Assembly (NCBI GenBank): GCA_963971225.1
Contig: OZ020268.1
Location: 56,109,900 to 56,173,899 of the forward strand
Origin: Melieria omissa
Lineage: Eukaryota; Arthropoda; Insecta; Diptera; Ulidiidae
DNA: 64,000 nt
Direction of reading: 5' to 3'
Shown here piece by piece: positions 11,240 through 22,110 of the stretch. Within the stretch, counting starts at the first letter, position 1. Every line of letters begins with the position of its first letter. The translations under genes and the position numbers were made by a program. A model generated the notes under the pieces. It worked only from the letters and a program-made list of their open reading frames with translations. It was not told the DNA's origin and did not search any database.

Positions 11240-12370
11240 TCATGTTTAAGTTCAGATTGTGCCAAGTCTCGTTACCATCAGTTGCGAAAATCAAATCAAA
11301 AATGATGCGCAAAAAATTATTTTGCGTAAGTCAACTGGTTCCTATAATACAGAACAATCTCATTATTCATTTAAGGTGATTCAAACTGAAGTGACTTTTG
11401 ATATATGAGATGACGTGTTCAACGATCAAAATTCGAAGAAAAGTTCAGAGTGGTTTTATAATGGCATTGCGTGTTATGTGCACTTTTTATAATTTTCTAA
11501 TGTCTAAATTAATTGCAAACACGTTGAATATTTTAACAATAAATGGAAGTGAATTGCGGTTTTAAATTTAGAGCAAACAATTGTGGTTTTCAATCTTGTT
11601 GTTCGCGTTTTATGAATAAATTGTTGTACAACATCTGATGATATGACAGCTGGCAGTGTTGATTAATGATTAATGGAATATAAATCGATTAATATTTGAT
11701 AAATTAACTAAAATGGAACCAACCAACACAAAACAAAGCTTTTTTATGAGAATCACATGAAGGCATATCTGCATGACTGCCAGAATTTAGTTTCCTTTTA
11801 TAGACATTACTTCACTTTACTCTCAGGGGCTTATTTTTGCCGTTTGAAGGAAGACGCACTGTAAGAATAATTCTTTATGAGTCGGGATTCTAAGAAGTCA
11901 GGATGATTGATTGATTGATGACTGAGTCAGGACTTAGTTCTGGCTTTGAATCAGCTTCCTTAAAGAATCAAACAGTACTGAACAGTACTGACAGCATCTC
12001 TGTACAACTTGCAGAAAACAAATATAGTATCTCCCTTTTCCTTGTTCATTTGACGGTTTTTCATTTTTAAATATCTGTATTTTCTTTAATATTTCTATAA
12101 ACTTTTGCTTTGATGAATTATATTTTGTTTTGGATTCTACAATTAGTTCCACAATTAGAGTTCTACAATTACATTTAGCCTAATTCGATGTGTACTTTTC
12201 GAGATATCAGCGGATATAATATGTAATCTTTGTAGGTCTGGAAAACTTGTGGTCTTTCAAGTGTTAAGTACTTTGACTCGATGCCTCATTGTAAGTAAGT
12301 AAACTACACAGATGCAACCAATACGATCGATTATTGTGCAAAAAACTTAATTTACTATAAACTTCTACTA
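11240..12370. other. intergenic, no supported gene
   Basis: AT-rich. Open stretches (for example 11934-12152 on the minus strand) show no domain or signal peptide. Confidence 0.4.
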
Positions 12371-12372
12371 TA

Positions 12373-12415
12373 AAATGAGCATAAGTTTAACTTTTAACAA
12401 CACTATTATCCAAAG
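12373..12415 (+). pseudogene. I-like LINE, upstream fragment
   Basis: The frame MSISLTFNNTIIQ reads directly into the sequence that resumes at 15673, showing that this is the upstream edge of the LINE split by the RTE element. The RTE target duplication TATTATCCAAAG (12404-12415) forms its end. The true 5' limit is unclear; the copy is 5'-truncated. Confidence 0.55.
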
Positions 12416-15400
12416 GAAGGAAGGGAGCGGACATACAAGGTAAAGTCTCTGATTGCGTTCAACCTGGCGAACGCCAGAACGATCCTTGTCCCTGTCCAAT
12501 CCAAGCTGATGCACAGCCTCCGCGCGGCCCTTCTGGATAGCTATTTGGCATCCGCTGAATAGTGAACTAATGTGTGCAGCGAGTCCTATCCCCAGGACTT
12601 AAAATTTGGGTTGTGCGCAGGGTTTGGTGCCCGCCACGGAAAACCAAATACCAATGAAAGCCAAAAAGCAAGCCTCGGAAGGAACCCACAATGTTGACGA
12701 CCACAGCAAACGATTCAAGGACCATGATTTGAGGATATGCACCTGGAATGTCCGGACCCTCTATAGGGAAGGTGCCTCTATCCAACTGGCGGAAGCCCTC
12801 ACGAAATGTAAGGCTGACATCACCGCCATCCAGGAAATGCGATGGACAGGACAAGGTTGCTCCAAGCGAGCAGACTGCGATATCTACTACAGCTGCCATG
12901 CGGAGAAGCGCGAATTTGGCTGCGGATTTGTGGTCAGCAAGAGACTTCGCCACCACGTCTCTCGGTTCACTCCGGTGAACGAACGGCTGGCTTCGATCCG
13001 CATCAAAGCTAAATACTTTAGCATCAGCCTGATTTGCGCACACGCCCCGACGGAAGAGAAGGACGATGCGACCAAGGATGCCTTCTATGCGAAGCTCGAG
13101 GACGTCTACGACAGGTGCCCGGCCCATGACGTCAAAATTGTCCTCGGGGACTTCAACGCAAAGGTCGGGCGAGAAGGCATCTTTGGCCCCACAGTCGGGC
13201 AGTTCAGCCTCCATGGGACCACTTCGAACAACGGTCTGAGGCTGATCGATTTCGCCGCGGCACGAAACATGGTAGTTAGTAGCACCAGATTCCAGCACCT
13301 CGATATCCACAAGGCCACCTGGTTATCCCCCGATCAATCCACCCGCAACCAGATTGATCACATTGTGATTGATGGAAGGCATGCTTCTAGCATTCTAGAT
13401 GTGCGCACGTTCCGAGGACCCAACATCGACTCGGACCACTACCTTGTTGCAGCCAAGGTACGCATGCGTCTTTGCGCAGCGAAGACCGCACAACCTAGTT
13501 TGCGAAGAAAGCTGGACATCAGTAAGCTGCGATCACAAGGGGTAGCCGAAGCCTACTCCGCTCAACTCTCCAACCAGCTCGGTCGCTCCCCCTCTCCACC
13601 TGATGACATCGGCGGATTATGGGCTCACTTATCCCACTCTATGCGCGTCGCCGCAGAAAATGTCCTTGGTTTTCGACGCCCACCACCAAAAAACCAATGG
13701 TACGATGAAGAGTGTCGCGCAGCCACTGCAGTGAAGAATGCTGCATACAAGAAGACCCTGCAGTCGGCCGCCACGCGAGCCATGACAGAAAAATACCGGG
13801 AGGAGAGGAAGAAAGAGAGGTGCCTTTTTAGACGCAAGAAACGGGAGCAAGAAAGGCGCGAGCGTGAGGAAATCGAGGAGTGCAGGAGCAGGAATGACGC
13901 CCGAAAATTCTTCCAAAAAGTTAAGCGTCTTACGGAAGGATTTAAGCCTGGGGCATCTTCTTGCAGAGACGAAAACGGGGATCTGGTTACGGATGCGCAG
14001 GGTGTGCTGAGGTTGTGGAAGGAGCACTTCACCAAGCTGCTCGCAGGCGACGAAGGGAACAATACCGCCAGTGGTGAAGATGTCCAGATGGCACCAATCG
14101 ACGACGACGGTGTGGATGTGCCACCGCCCAGCCATGACGAGGTCCGGGTCGCTATCCAGCGACTCAAGAACAACAAAGCTGCAGGGCCGGATGGGCTACC
14201 AGCTGAATTGTTCAAGGCCGGCGGCGGTGAGCTGATTGGGTGCATGCATCAGCTCATTTGCAAAATATGGCTGGAGGAACGAATGCCCAACGATTGGAAC
14301 CTCAGTGCCCTTTGTCCTGTGCTGAAGAAAGGCGACCCAACAATATGCGCCAACTACAGGGGTATCAGCCTACTTCCCATTGCATACAAGGTCCTGACGA
14401 GCGTATTATGTGAAAGACTAAAGCCACTCGCCAAGGCGCTGATTGGACCTTATCAGTGCGGCTTTAGACCTGGTAACTCCACCATCGACCAGATATTCAC
14501 TCTACGCCAAATCCTGGAGAAGACCCATGAGAACCAAATCGATACACACCATCTCTTCATCGATTACAAGGCAGCATTCGATAGCCCGATAAGGGATCGC
14601 CTATATGCCGCATTGTCTGAACTTGGTATCCCTGCAAAGCTCGTTAGACTTTGCAGAGCGACGTTGAGCAATACGCGCAGCTCCGTCAAGGTTGGAAGTG
14701 ACCTCTCCGACCCCTTTGATACCGTTCGAGGTTTCAGACAGGGCGATCCTTTGTCCTGCGACCTCTTCAACTTCACCATGGAGAGTGTTCTGCGCAAGGC
14801 CGGTGTACATCGTAATGGCACAATTTTCAACAAAAGTGTCCAGCTCCTTGCTTACGCTGATGATATTGATGTCATCGGACGTAACAAGCGAGATGTCACC
14901 GCTGCCTTTGCGGCTATCGAAAGAGAATCTGCCAAAATGGGTCTGGTGGTAAATGAGGGCAAGACGAAGTATATGCTGTCTACACGCAGGGACTCGCAGC
15001 GGCTAGGGTCTCACGTCGAGGCCGACAGGTATGCTTTTGAAGTTGTCAAGGAATTCGTCTACCTTGGCACCGCCATCAACAGCAGCAATGATGTCAGTCT
15101 GGAGATAAAGCGAAGGATAACTCTTGCCAACAGGTGCTACTACGGTCTCGGTAGGCAATTGAGAAGTAGAGACCTCTCTCGACCGACAAAACTTGCACTC
15201 TATAGGACGCTCATCTTGCCCGTGCTCCTCTATGGCGCTGAAGCATGGACAATGACACGAAACGACATAGCGGCCCTTGGAGTGTTCGAGAGGAAGGTGC
15301 TTCGCAAAATCTTCGGCCCTGTTCGGGTTGGTGACGACTATCGCATACGAACCAATAACGAGCTGTATGAGCTGTATAAGGACATGGACGTAGCGCAGCG

Positions 15401-15672
15401 AATTAACATCCAGCGGCTACGCTGGCTCGGTCATGTCTGCCGCATGGACGACGAAGCTCCGGCGAAAAAGGCATTCGATGCGATGGTTGGAGGTCGACGG
15501 CGAAGAGGGAGGCCGTGTCTCCGGTGGAAGGACCAAGTGGAAGAGGCCCTGGTATCTCTTGGTGTGACCAACTGGAGAAGGCGCGCGCGAAGCAGAGGCG
15601 CCTGGAGAGAAGTTTTGCGGCAGGCCGTAACCCGATAACGGGTTGTTATGGCCAGTTAAGTAAGTAAGTAAG
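12416..15672 (+). mobile_element. RTE-type LINE, apparently full coding length
   Basis: Flanked by a perfect 12-bp target duplication, TATTATCCAAAG (12404-12415 and 15673-15684). The 3' end is a short TAAG tandem repeat rather than poly(A), as is typical of RTE elements. It has about 240 bp of leader, then one long open frame. It is inserted in the same orientation inside an I-like LINE. Confidence 0.85.
12654..15638 (+). CDS. RTE LINE endonuclease/reverse transcriptase
   Basis: 994 residues with no stop or frameshift; the frame is open from 12606 and the first ATG is at 12654. An APE-type endonuclease starts near residue 25, with the motifs CTWNVRTL, IQEMRW, LGDFNAKVG (Asp166) and SDHYLV. 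It nicks target DNA for target-primed reverse transcription. A basic Arg/Lys/Glu-rich stretch follows. The reverse transcriptase has GPDGLPAELFKAGG, NYRGISLLP, FIDYKAAFDS, GFRQGDPLSC and the catalytic AYADD (YADD at residues 734-737). The C-terminal part has the basic GGRRRRGRPCLRWKDQVEEAL typical of the clade. There is no RNase H domain. The intact frame, intact active sites and perfect target duplication indicate a recent insertion. Confidence 0.88.
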   Translation: MKAKKQASEGTHNVDDHSKRFKDHDLRICTWNVRTLYREGASIQLAEALTKCKADITAIQEMRWTGQGCSKRADCDIYYSCHAEKREFGCGFVVSKRLRHHVSRFTPVNERLASIRIKAKYFSISLICAHAPTEEKDDATKDAFYAKLEDVYDRCPAHDVKIVLGDFNAKVGREGIFGPTVGQFSLHGTTSNNGLRLIDFAAARNMVVSSTRFQHLDIHKATWLSPDQSTRNQIDHIVIDGRHASSILDVRTFRGPNIDSDHYLVAAKVRMRLCAAKTAQPSLRRKLDISKLRSQGVAEAYSAQLSNQLGRSPSPPDDIGGLWAHLSHSMRVAAENVLGFRRPPPKNQWYDEECRAATAVKNAAYKKTLQSAATRAMTEKYREERKKERCLFRRKKREQERREREEIEECRSRNDARKFFQKVKRLTEGFKPGASSCRDENGDLVTDAQGVLRLWKEHFTKLLAGDEGNNTASGEDVQMAPIDDDGVDVPPPSHDEVRVAIQRLKNNKAAGPDGLPAELFKAGGGELIGCMHQLICKIWLEERMPNDWNLSALCPVLKKGDPTICANYRGISLLPIAYKVLTSVLCERLKPLAKALIGPYQCGFRPGNSTIDQIFTLRQILEKTHENQIDTHHLFIDYKAAFDSPIRDRLYAALSELGIPAKLVRLCRATLSNTRSSVKVGSDLSDPFDTVRGFRQGDPLSCDLFNFTMESVLRKAGVHRNGTIFNKSVQLLAYADDIDVIGRNKRDVTAAFAAIERESAKMGLVVNEGKTKYMLSTRRDSQRLGSHVEADRYAFEVVKEFVYLGTAINSSNDVSLEIKRRITLANRCYYGLGRQLRSRDLSRPTKLALYRTLILPVLLYGAEAWTMTRNDIAALGVFERKVLRKIFGPVRVGDDYRIRTNNELYELYKDMDVAQRINIQRLRWLGHVCRMDDEAPAKKAFDAMVGGRRRRGRPCLRWKDQVEEALVSLGVTNWRRRARSRGAWREVLRQAVTR

Positions 15673-17340
15673 TATTATCCAAAGTACAAATAATATGCAA
15701 GTTCTTGGCATTATCTTTGACCAAAGATTCACTTTTAGACAACATTGTATTTATTTAAGATCGAACCTAAACTTAAGACTAAACATTGTAAAATACCTCT
15801 CCTCTAAACACTGTCATATTCACATGTCCACACTGATTAGCATCACCAGAGCCTTACTACTCTCCAGGATCGACTATGGGTTGCAAATTTACGGTCAAAG
15901 CGCAAAAAGCAATATCAAGCTCATTAAGGCACCCTACCATGCAGCTGTCCGCAGAAGTATTCGGGCGTTCCCAACTTCCCCCATAAAATTTATTCTTACG
16001 GAATCAGGTCTGCCATCCATAGAAAACCGAATAATTGAAACTACAATGCGTCTCATACCTAAGCTTTTTGAGGGCAATAACGAAATCCTCTTCAACACCA
16101 CAAAACGCTGCATCAGTTATAAGCGCAAATACCGGCGTGAATCCGTAATACAAAAGTGTATAAAATATGCCAAAATCTTAAACCTACCTATATCACCAAA
16201 GTTAAAACCAGTCATAAAGTACCCTCCTTGGGTTGCCTGCGACTCTTTATTTATTCTAAGCCTGGAACCATATCCGAAGGAAAGTACAGCCGCAGAAAGT
16301 TACCGGCAATACTTTGAAGAACAATCATCGTTGTATAAAAGGAGCAACTGGGACTTTATATTTACGGATGGATCAAAAACACAGTACGCCACCTCCTTTG
16401 CTGTGGTTAACAGCGCCGGAAGCACAATCAGAGCAGGCTTGCTACCAAACTTTTGTTCAATATTCACGGCTGAAGCAACCGCCATACTGCATGCACTACA
16501 ATTCGCAACAAAATCAAAAGGAAAATACATAGTCTGCTCGGATAGAAAATCGGTTTTAGGTACTCTCCAACACCCTCTACCAAGCGACTACCTAACTCAA
16601 ACCATTAAAGAACTAATAATACAACATCAAAAGAAAATAAAACTAATGTGGATTCCGAGCCATGTTGGAATTCGCGAGAACGAGTTAGCCGATATCAGAG
16701 CTAAGGCAGCATTAAAGGAACCACTACACTTGCTTGCACATTTTACCAAAAAGGATATTTTTAAAACAATAACCTCACACATACAATCATTAAAAACTTA
16801 TGACTGGTCTTCAGTTCACCATCATTACTCTACCTGTAATACAAATGGCACAACCCCGATATACCCTACAAACAGCAGCTGTTATGAGCTAAAAACATTC
16901 GTTCGCCTACGACTAGGACACACACAACTCACACATGAGCCAAGCAGTAGATGGCTTGGCTTAAGTGCCCCATTTTGCTTATTTTGCCGTCGCGAAACAA
17001 TGACCGTAACTCATCTGCTCCACGATTGCCCAAACCTAAACACCTTTCGCAACACATCCGGGGGTGGCTGCAGCTTGCTCGAACTCCTTCGATCAACAAG
17101 TGCGGACAATATAAAAATAATTTATTCCTTCTTAAAAAAATGTTAAATACACAGTTTAATTTAAATTGTCAATTATAACTTTTCCATAACGATTATTAAA
17201 TATATACATTTAGTTAAGTTATGTACTCTGTAAATATTTACATAGCGAGCCGAAAGCCATAGCAGCTAGCGCTCCTTCTACATTGTAAAATAATAATTAT
17301 TTTATTATTATTTTTCAAATAATAAATAAATAAATAAAAT
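15673..17340 (+). mobile_element. I-like LINE, 3' part
   Basis: Continuation of the LINE broken at 12415. It ends after a 3' untranslated region in an AATA/TAAA repeat tail (about 17320-17340), typical of I-clade elements. Confidence 0.7.
15695..17146 (+). pseudogene. I-like LINE ORF2 C-terminal half with RNase H
   Basis: An open frame of 483 residues from the first ATG; the frame itself is continuous with the target duplication at 15673. It starts in the reverse-transcriptase thumb (QVLGIIFDQRFTFRQH, LLLSRIDYGLQIYG). RNase H follows with its four acidic residues visible: FTDGSKT, TAEATAIL, VCSDRKSVL and ENELADIRAKAA. A C-terminal Cys/His segment (CLFCRRETMTVTHLLHDCP) closes it. The catalytic YxDD region and endonuclease are absent, so this is a 5'-truncated copy, although this part has no internal stop. 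Confidence 0.8.
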
Positions 17341-17379
17341 GAGCCATAATGTAGATCGTTAGTTTATCTGAACCAGGAA

Positions 17380-18000
17380 CTATGTACAGACAGTTGAGCG
17401 AATCAAAAAAGTTTACTTTTTCAAAGTCAAACTTCTACACCAATATTTTCAAGTTACTGATGGAATGTAGTTGACTTTAGACCCATTTTTGTTAAGTGGT
17501 ATAGTTCTATTCTGGAGAGTTTTTCAGTTCTGTTTTGGAAAGTTCTTCATGGTGAACAAGATATTAAGCGCTACAGAGAATTGAATCAATTTAAAATTAC
17601 CACTTTTTTAAAACCACTGTTTAACATCGATTTACTAAGATTTCTCGTGGAATATTGGTAGCTTTCGACCCATCTTTAGAGATTTGAAGACTTTTACTAT
17701 CAAATGAGGCATATTTCAGTCCTTAGCCTGTTTTGGTTTACGAGCAGCAGATAGTTGAACGATTTTGGAAAGTTAAATATTTATCAAGGTGATTCTCCAA
17801 CAAGAATTTTCTAATGGTTCCCCTGTGATATTCGGCACGTTCAAATCATTTTTTAATTGCTCAAAAGTTTTAAATTCTCGATTAAAACCAACACAAAATT
17901 TGTTGTTTTTTAAATTGAATTTAACAATTAATCTTCAGATCCCGCACTCCAGCTCTCATCAGAAATTCTCTATGAAATCCCACTTAACACCTGTGTTGCT
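17380..18000. repeat. dispersed degenerate ~190-bp repeat, block 1
   Basis: Diverged units share words such as TTTCTCGTGGAATATTGG, GCTTTCGACCCAT, AAGACTTTTACTATCAAATG, CATATTTCAGTCC and AGTTGAACGATTT. The same words recur at 34000-34294, 36260-37330, 43280-43930 and weakly near 48250. Confidence 0.5.
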
Positions 18001-18244
18001 ACTTTGATAGTCTTTACCCAATCTTCTTAATTTTTTTTTTTCAAAATTATCACTAAAACCCACTCATTACTTGTTGTGGACAATGCCACTTTCACAACCT
18101 TCATCCAATCTTCTTTTCTTTTCTTCAATTTTTTCGTATCTGACCAAACATTTTACTTCACGTCCCCAACTCCTCCTCTCTTCTATAAATCTCATTAAAA
18201 ACCAACTCATGATATCTGTTTCACATCAACAGTGTCAATGAAAT

Positions 18245-18250
18245 TTTATT
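18245..18250 (-). terminator. poly(A) signal AATAAA
   Basis: About 80 bp past the stop codon of the minus-strand gene at 18329. Confidence 0.6.
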
Positions 18251-18328
18251 TTAAACATGAATCAAATTGCACAGGTCCATTTCAATGATAGCCAAATGTC
18301 TTCAGGATTGTCAACAGCATGCAATGAT

Positions 18329-18626
18329 TTACTTGCCGCCGCCACCGCCACCACCGCCTCCGCCGCCATACCGACCACCACCGCCACCGCCGCCGCCACC
18401 ACCGCCGCCTGGATAGGGCTCAGGATTGGGCAATGGATTGGGATTGGCTGCAATAAAAGAATGTAATTTTCTATGTAAAAATTTGCTTCAAATTTTCAGT
18501 AAATATTTCGATTTAAAAAATTTTATTTTTAACAAATTTATTGGACAATGCAGTAAAAGGTTTATGCTCACCAAAGGCCACAGCCAACAAGGCCAGCAAA
18601 AAACTGATGAAAAGATAGAACTTCAT
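18329..18626 (-). CDS. secreted polyglycine peptide (G12-RY-G11-K)
   Basis: Exons 18572-18626 and 18329-18447 encode 57 residues. Exon 1 is the signal peptide (MKFYLFISFLLALLAVAF); the 124-bp phase-1 intron splits the next alanine codon. After AFA come six X-Pro pairs (NPNPLPNPEPYP), twelve glycines, Arg-Tyr, eleven glycines and a final Lys. The plan matches the genes at 38, 40, 46 and 53-59 kb: signal peptide, X-Pro run, two glycine blocks with a short Tyr-containing linker, Lys-stop. If X-Pro pairs are trimmed and Lys removed, the mature peptide would be almost only glycine with a central RY. A TATA box lies at 18675 and a kappaB-like site at 18797. Function unknown; an immune peptide is one reading. 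Confidence 0.82.
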
Positions 18627-18674
18627 ATTTCCACTGCAGACTGCACAATGATGACAATCCTTGCAAGACGCGAG

Positions 18675-18681
18675 CTTTATA
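18675..18681 (-). promoter_or_regulatory. TATA box (TATAAAG)
   Basis: 49 bp upstream of the ATG at 18626, read on the minus strand. Confidence 0.65.
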
Positions 18682-18796
18682 TGCGATCGGACAGCAATCG
18701 CCATACCTTTGACGTACATAGCAACAAATGCATTATAGGTCGGCACAATATTTGGCCGACAGCACATACAGACGATGGCACATTCGGACTCTCTAA

Positions 18797-18806
18797 AAAA
18801 ATCCCC
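18797..18806 (-). promoter_or_regulatory. kappaB-like site GGGGATTTTT
   Basis: A full match to GGGRNYYYYY, about 120 bp upstream of the TATA box. It is close to kappaB sites of fly antimicrobial peptide promoters. Function is inferred only. Confidence 0.35.
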
Positions 18807-18829
18807 CAAAATTTGAACTGCTCACTTCT

Positions 18830-21285
18830 TGTTATTGCATTTGCTGCACTCTTATCACGATTCATTTACGTCGCGTTTTTTTGGTTTTGTTTTTGTGGCG
18901 TGCCAGGGTGCGGGTAATGCCCCCATTGAAATTGTCAAAACGAACGCAAGGCATATAAAATAGTGGAAAAAAAACAACTTGGCAGTTATGTACAAGTTTT
19001 GTGCACTTTATATTTATGTACAATGTGTGTTTGTGTGTGTGTTGAGCGAGAAAGCCGTTTGGTGGTATTGGTGGTGTCAAAGAAACAGAATGTAAACAGA
19101 AACAGCTGTCGAGCTGCGGTTGAATCGACAGGTAGAAAATGAAAAGCAAAATAGAAGACGCAACGACCAACTGTGATGTGTTATTTACCTTTTTCTCGTG
19201 TGGACTTTGTATCGAAATTGAGTTTACACAAAAATCTGTTGTTGATGTGAAAACATAAAGTTTTACAACTACAAGAGTAAATTAATTTTGTTGTATTAAG
19301 ACGCTTCTATAAGTTACAAATTAGTAATGAAAAATGCGTCTAAAGAGTGCTTCAGCATCTTGAGATCAAAAGAGGTTAACAACACTGGAAATTCCAGGCA
19401 ATTTAAACTTCTCGAAATGTACCGATGGAGTCAGGGTACAAAATACAGGAGTTACCATTTTTTTAAAAATATTTTTTATAATTTCTTTAGTTTGGCTGCA
19501 ATAAATAGGAAAAAAACACGAAAGATTCCCCTTAAGAAACAATGTTAAGAAATAGTAAAAACCTGAATAGAATAATTTTCACTCTGTTGGATACTACAGT
19601 GTTAATTATTAGCTATAATGGACGACTTCCCCAACTTGAGTTGAAGGTATTGTGTTCTCAAATTTCAAATTCAATTACTCAATTACTTTTTCTGTTCCTC
19701 CTCCTCTTCCTTCCAGAGCAAATCATTAGAAAATAGTTCCATCCTTTTGCGTGAAAACCAATCAGACAATGACGCGTCAAAGCACCCATCATGGTTCTCT
19801 GAAAGGAAGTCTTGGGATGGAACGAAATAAATTCTTTATTAAAGAACCTTTAGTTCAGTGTTAGAAAATCTGACGATTTGTGTGTAGGGTTTTATAGAAC
19901 TTGGTACCTAAGGCGTGAGTTATACTCCATCTTTGATCGGTTGTAGATGGTGCATATTATAGGAAAACCTGACTAAACCATTTTTTTGCTAGTCGAGACA
20001 CTTACAGCATTGTACGATACGCAAAAACAAAGTGATTGTTTACGCAAACTGCACTCTTCATTTACCCAGAGAGATGTCCGGAATATCAAAAAGAGATCCA
20101 AAACTCACCAGAGATTGGAGATACATATGCATATGGAAAATGGTACCTAAACATGGTGAACTAATGTGCCACTGGACAGATCAAATTTATTCGAATCTTT
20201 GTGATTAACATTTCTCAATTGAATAAAATAAACAACACAAAAAATCTGGTACAATCTGGTTCAAATCTTGAATCGTTTCAACTGTTATCATTTTTGTCTT
20301 CTGGTTTAAATCTGGAAAATCCGAAATCGCTGTACATAAACATTATCATTACACCAACACTGCCACTGCCACCGCCACAGCGATTACAAAGTCAATCGAG
20401 CAAAAACTTGCTTCTTTCAGACGTCTCCCCACGCGCTGTAAAGGAATCCGACCATTATCGCAGGACGGTCAAACCCTGCAACGCAATTGGATTTATCGCA
20501 TTTCGTGTCGGTTGTTGTCTAGCCGACTGTTGGCTATTGTTTACCGATTTCTCTCTTTTACTCTGTGCCCTTATCAGCTTTTGGGTTTTTCAGCAACAAC
20601 ACAAAATCTGCTTACATAACCTCTAAAAAAAACTCATTGTGCGTGTGCAACAAGATTTACGGCGTTGTATTCAACTCTATGTAAATATGTATGTATGAGT
20701 GCGTACCATATTTTTGGGGTTTTCTGTTCTCAAGCACTTTCTTACTTTCTTTTTTTGTTTTGTAAACCTGTTTTCTGTGTCTTTTCCATGATTTCTCTTC
20801 CTTCATTTCTTTTGTGAGCCCAACATGGTTTGAAAATTTCAGGTTTTCCCGCAATGTGCCGCTCCTATTTCATTATATACCATTTCAACTTATGTGCAGT
20901 CTATTTTTGTGACTGGAAACGCATAACGAAAACTCTCTGTTGTAGAAGATTGTTTTTCCCAGACAGGTTTCTTGGTTGTGCTGTCAGTTAGAATTTATTG
21001 CCGTCCGTATGTGGCTAGTCTCACATTGAGGTTATGTAATTGTGTAAGCATATACATATGTTTATCTATATACTTGTATATAGATACATATGTATGGATT
21101 TGTGTATGCTTTCACGGTTTACTTGAGTGTTTACGTGTGTCCAATGCATTTCAGCTGATTAGTGCGTGGGACTGCATCACAGCTGCAGTTGCATTCATTA
21201 GGAGAGGTCTTTCATATTATAAAAAAAAAATCATTTTCAACAAATACTGATATTGTATTATTGAACTGAGAAAACCAAAACAAAA
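18830..21285. other. intergenic, no supported gene
   Basis: AT-rich. The open stretch at 20201-20626 starts with GTG and has no recognisable domain. A short CCACCG-rich patch at 20350-20385 recalls a glycine-rich exon on the minus strand, but no signal exon or stable frame is seen. Confidence 0.4.
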
Positions 21286-21289
21286 GAGT

Positions 21290-22110
21290 ACGAATTTTAT
21301 ATGCAGCAAACAGTCGATTCAAAACAGAGATTTAAGCATCAAAAACATGAAAAATTCAAAAAGATACAATTTAAAGTTAAAAATACTTAGAATACAATAC
21401 ATACAAAAATAAAATAAAAGAGAAAAAATTTTTTTTTAATTTTATAAGCAGTAAACAGTCAAATCAATGCAGATATTTAAGCATCAAAACGTTGAAAATT
21501 AAAACAAAAAAAAAACAAATTGAAAGTTAAAACAATAAAAATACACAAAATGTAAAAATCCAATAGAAAAGAGAAACTAGGTATAATTCTAAACAAAAAT
21601 TATATATTTTAACATCAAAACATTAATAATTCCATAAAATTGAAATAAAAGTTATGAAAACTTAGAATAAAAACAATACACAAAAATACAATAAAAGAGA
21701 TAAAATATTATTAAAAATATTGTATATGCAGAAAACAGTCATTTACGCACCAAAAACATTGAAAATTAAAAAGATCAAATTGAAGGTCGAAAAAATAAAA
21801 GTACAAAAAAATACAAAATTGCAATAGAAGAGACAAAAACATTCTAACCAGTCAATTAAAATATATTGGAGCATCGACTGCTAAAAAATCTTATAATACA
21901 AAATATACAAAAATGCAATAAAACAGAAAAATCATTTAAAAAAATTTTATATTCAAAAAACAGTCAATTGAAAGCATCAAAATCTCAATCAATACTTTTA
22001 AACATAAAAAATCATCATTGAAACTTCAAATGCAATCAAAATGTAAGTTGCAAAAAATTCAGAAATACAATAGAGGAGAAAAACATTTTGTAAAGAAATA
22101 TATTTGTAAA
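21290..22110. repeat. diverged tandem satellite, unit about 140 bp, about 6 copies
   Basis: Repeated words in order: GCAGTAAACAGTCAA, TTAAGCATCAAAAACATTGA, AAATTGAAAGTTAAAA, ATACAATAAAAGAGA. Units start near 21300, 21447, 21600, 21722, 21850 and 21955. Very A-rich. Confidence 0.6.

Noticed and set aside
13106..14245. Long minus-strand frames inside the RTE LINE
   Set aside because: Antisense shadows of the strong plus-strand endonuclease/RT frame.
20340..20400. Fourteenth glycine-rich gene on the minus strand
   Set aside because: Only a short GGTGGCAGTGGC patch; no signal exon, TATA box or continuous glycine frame.
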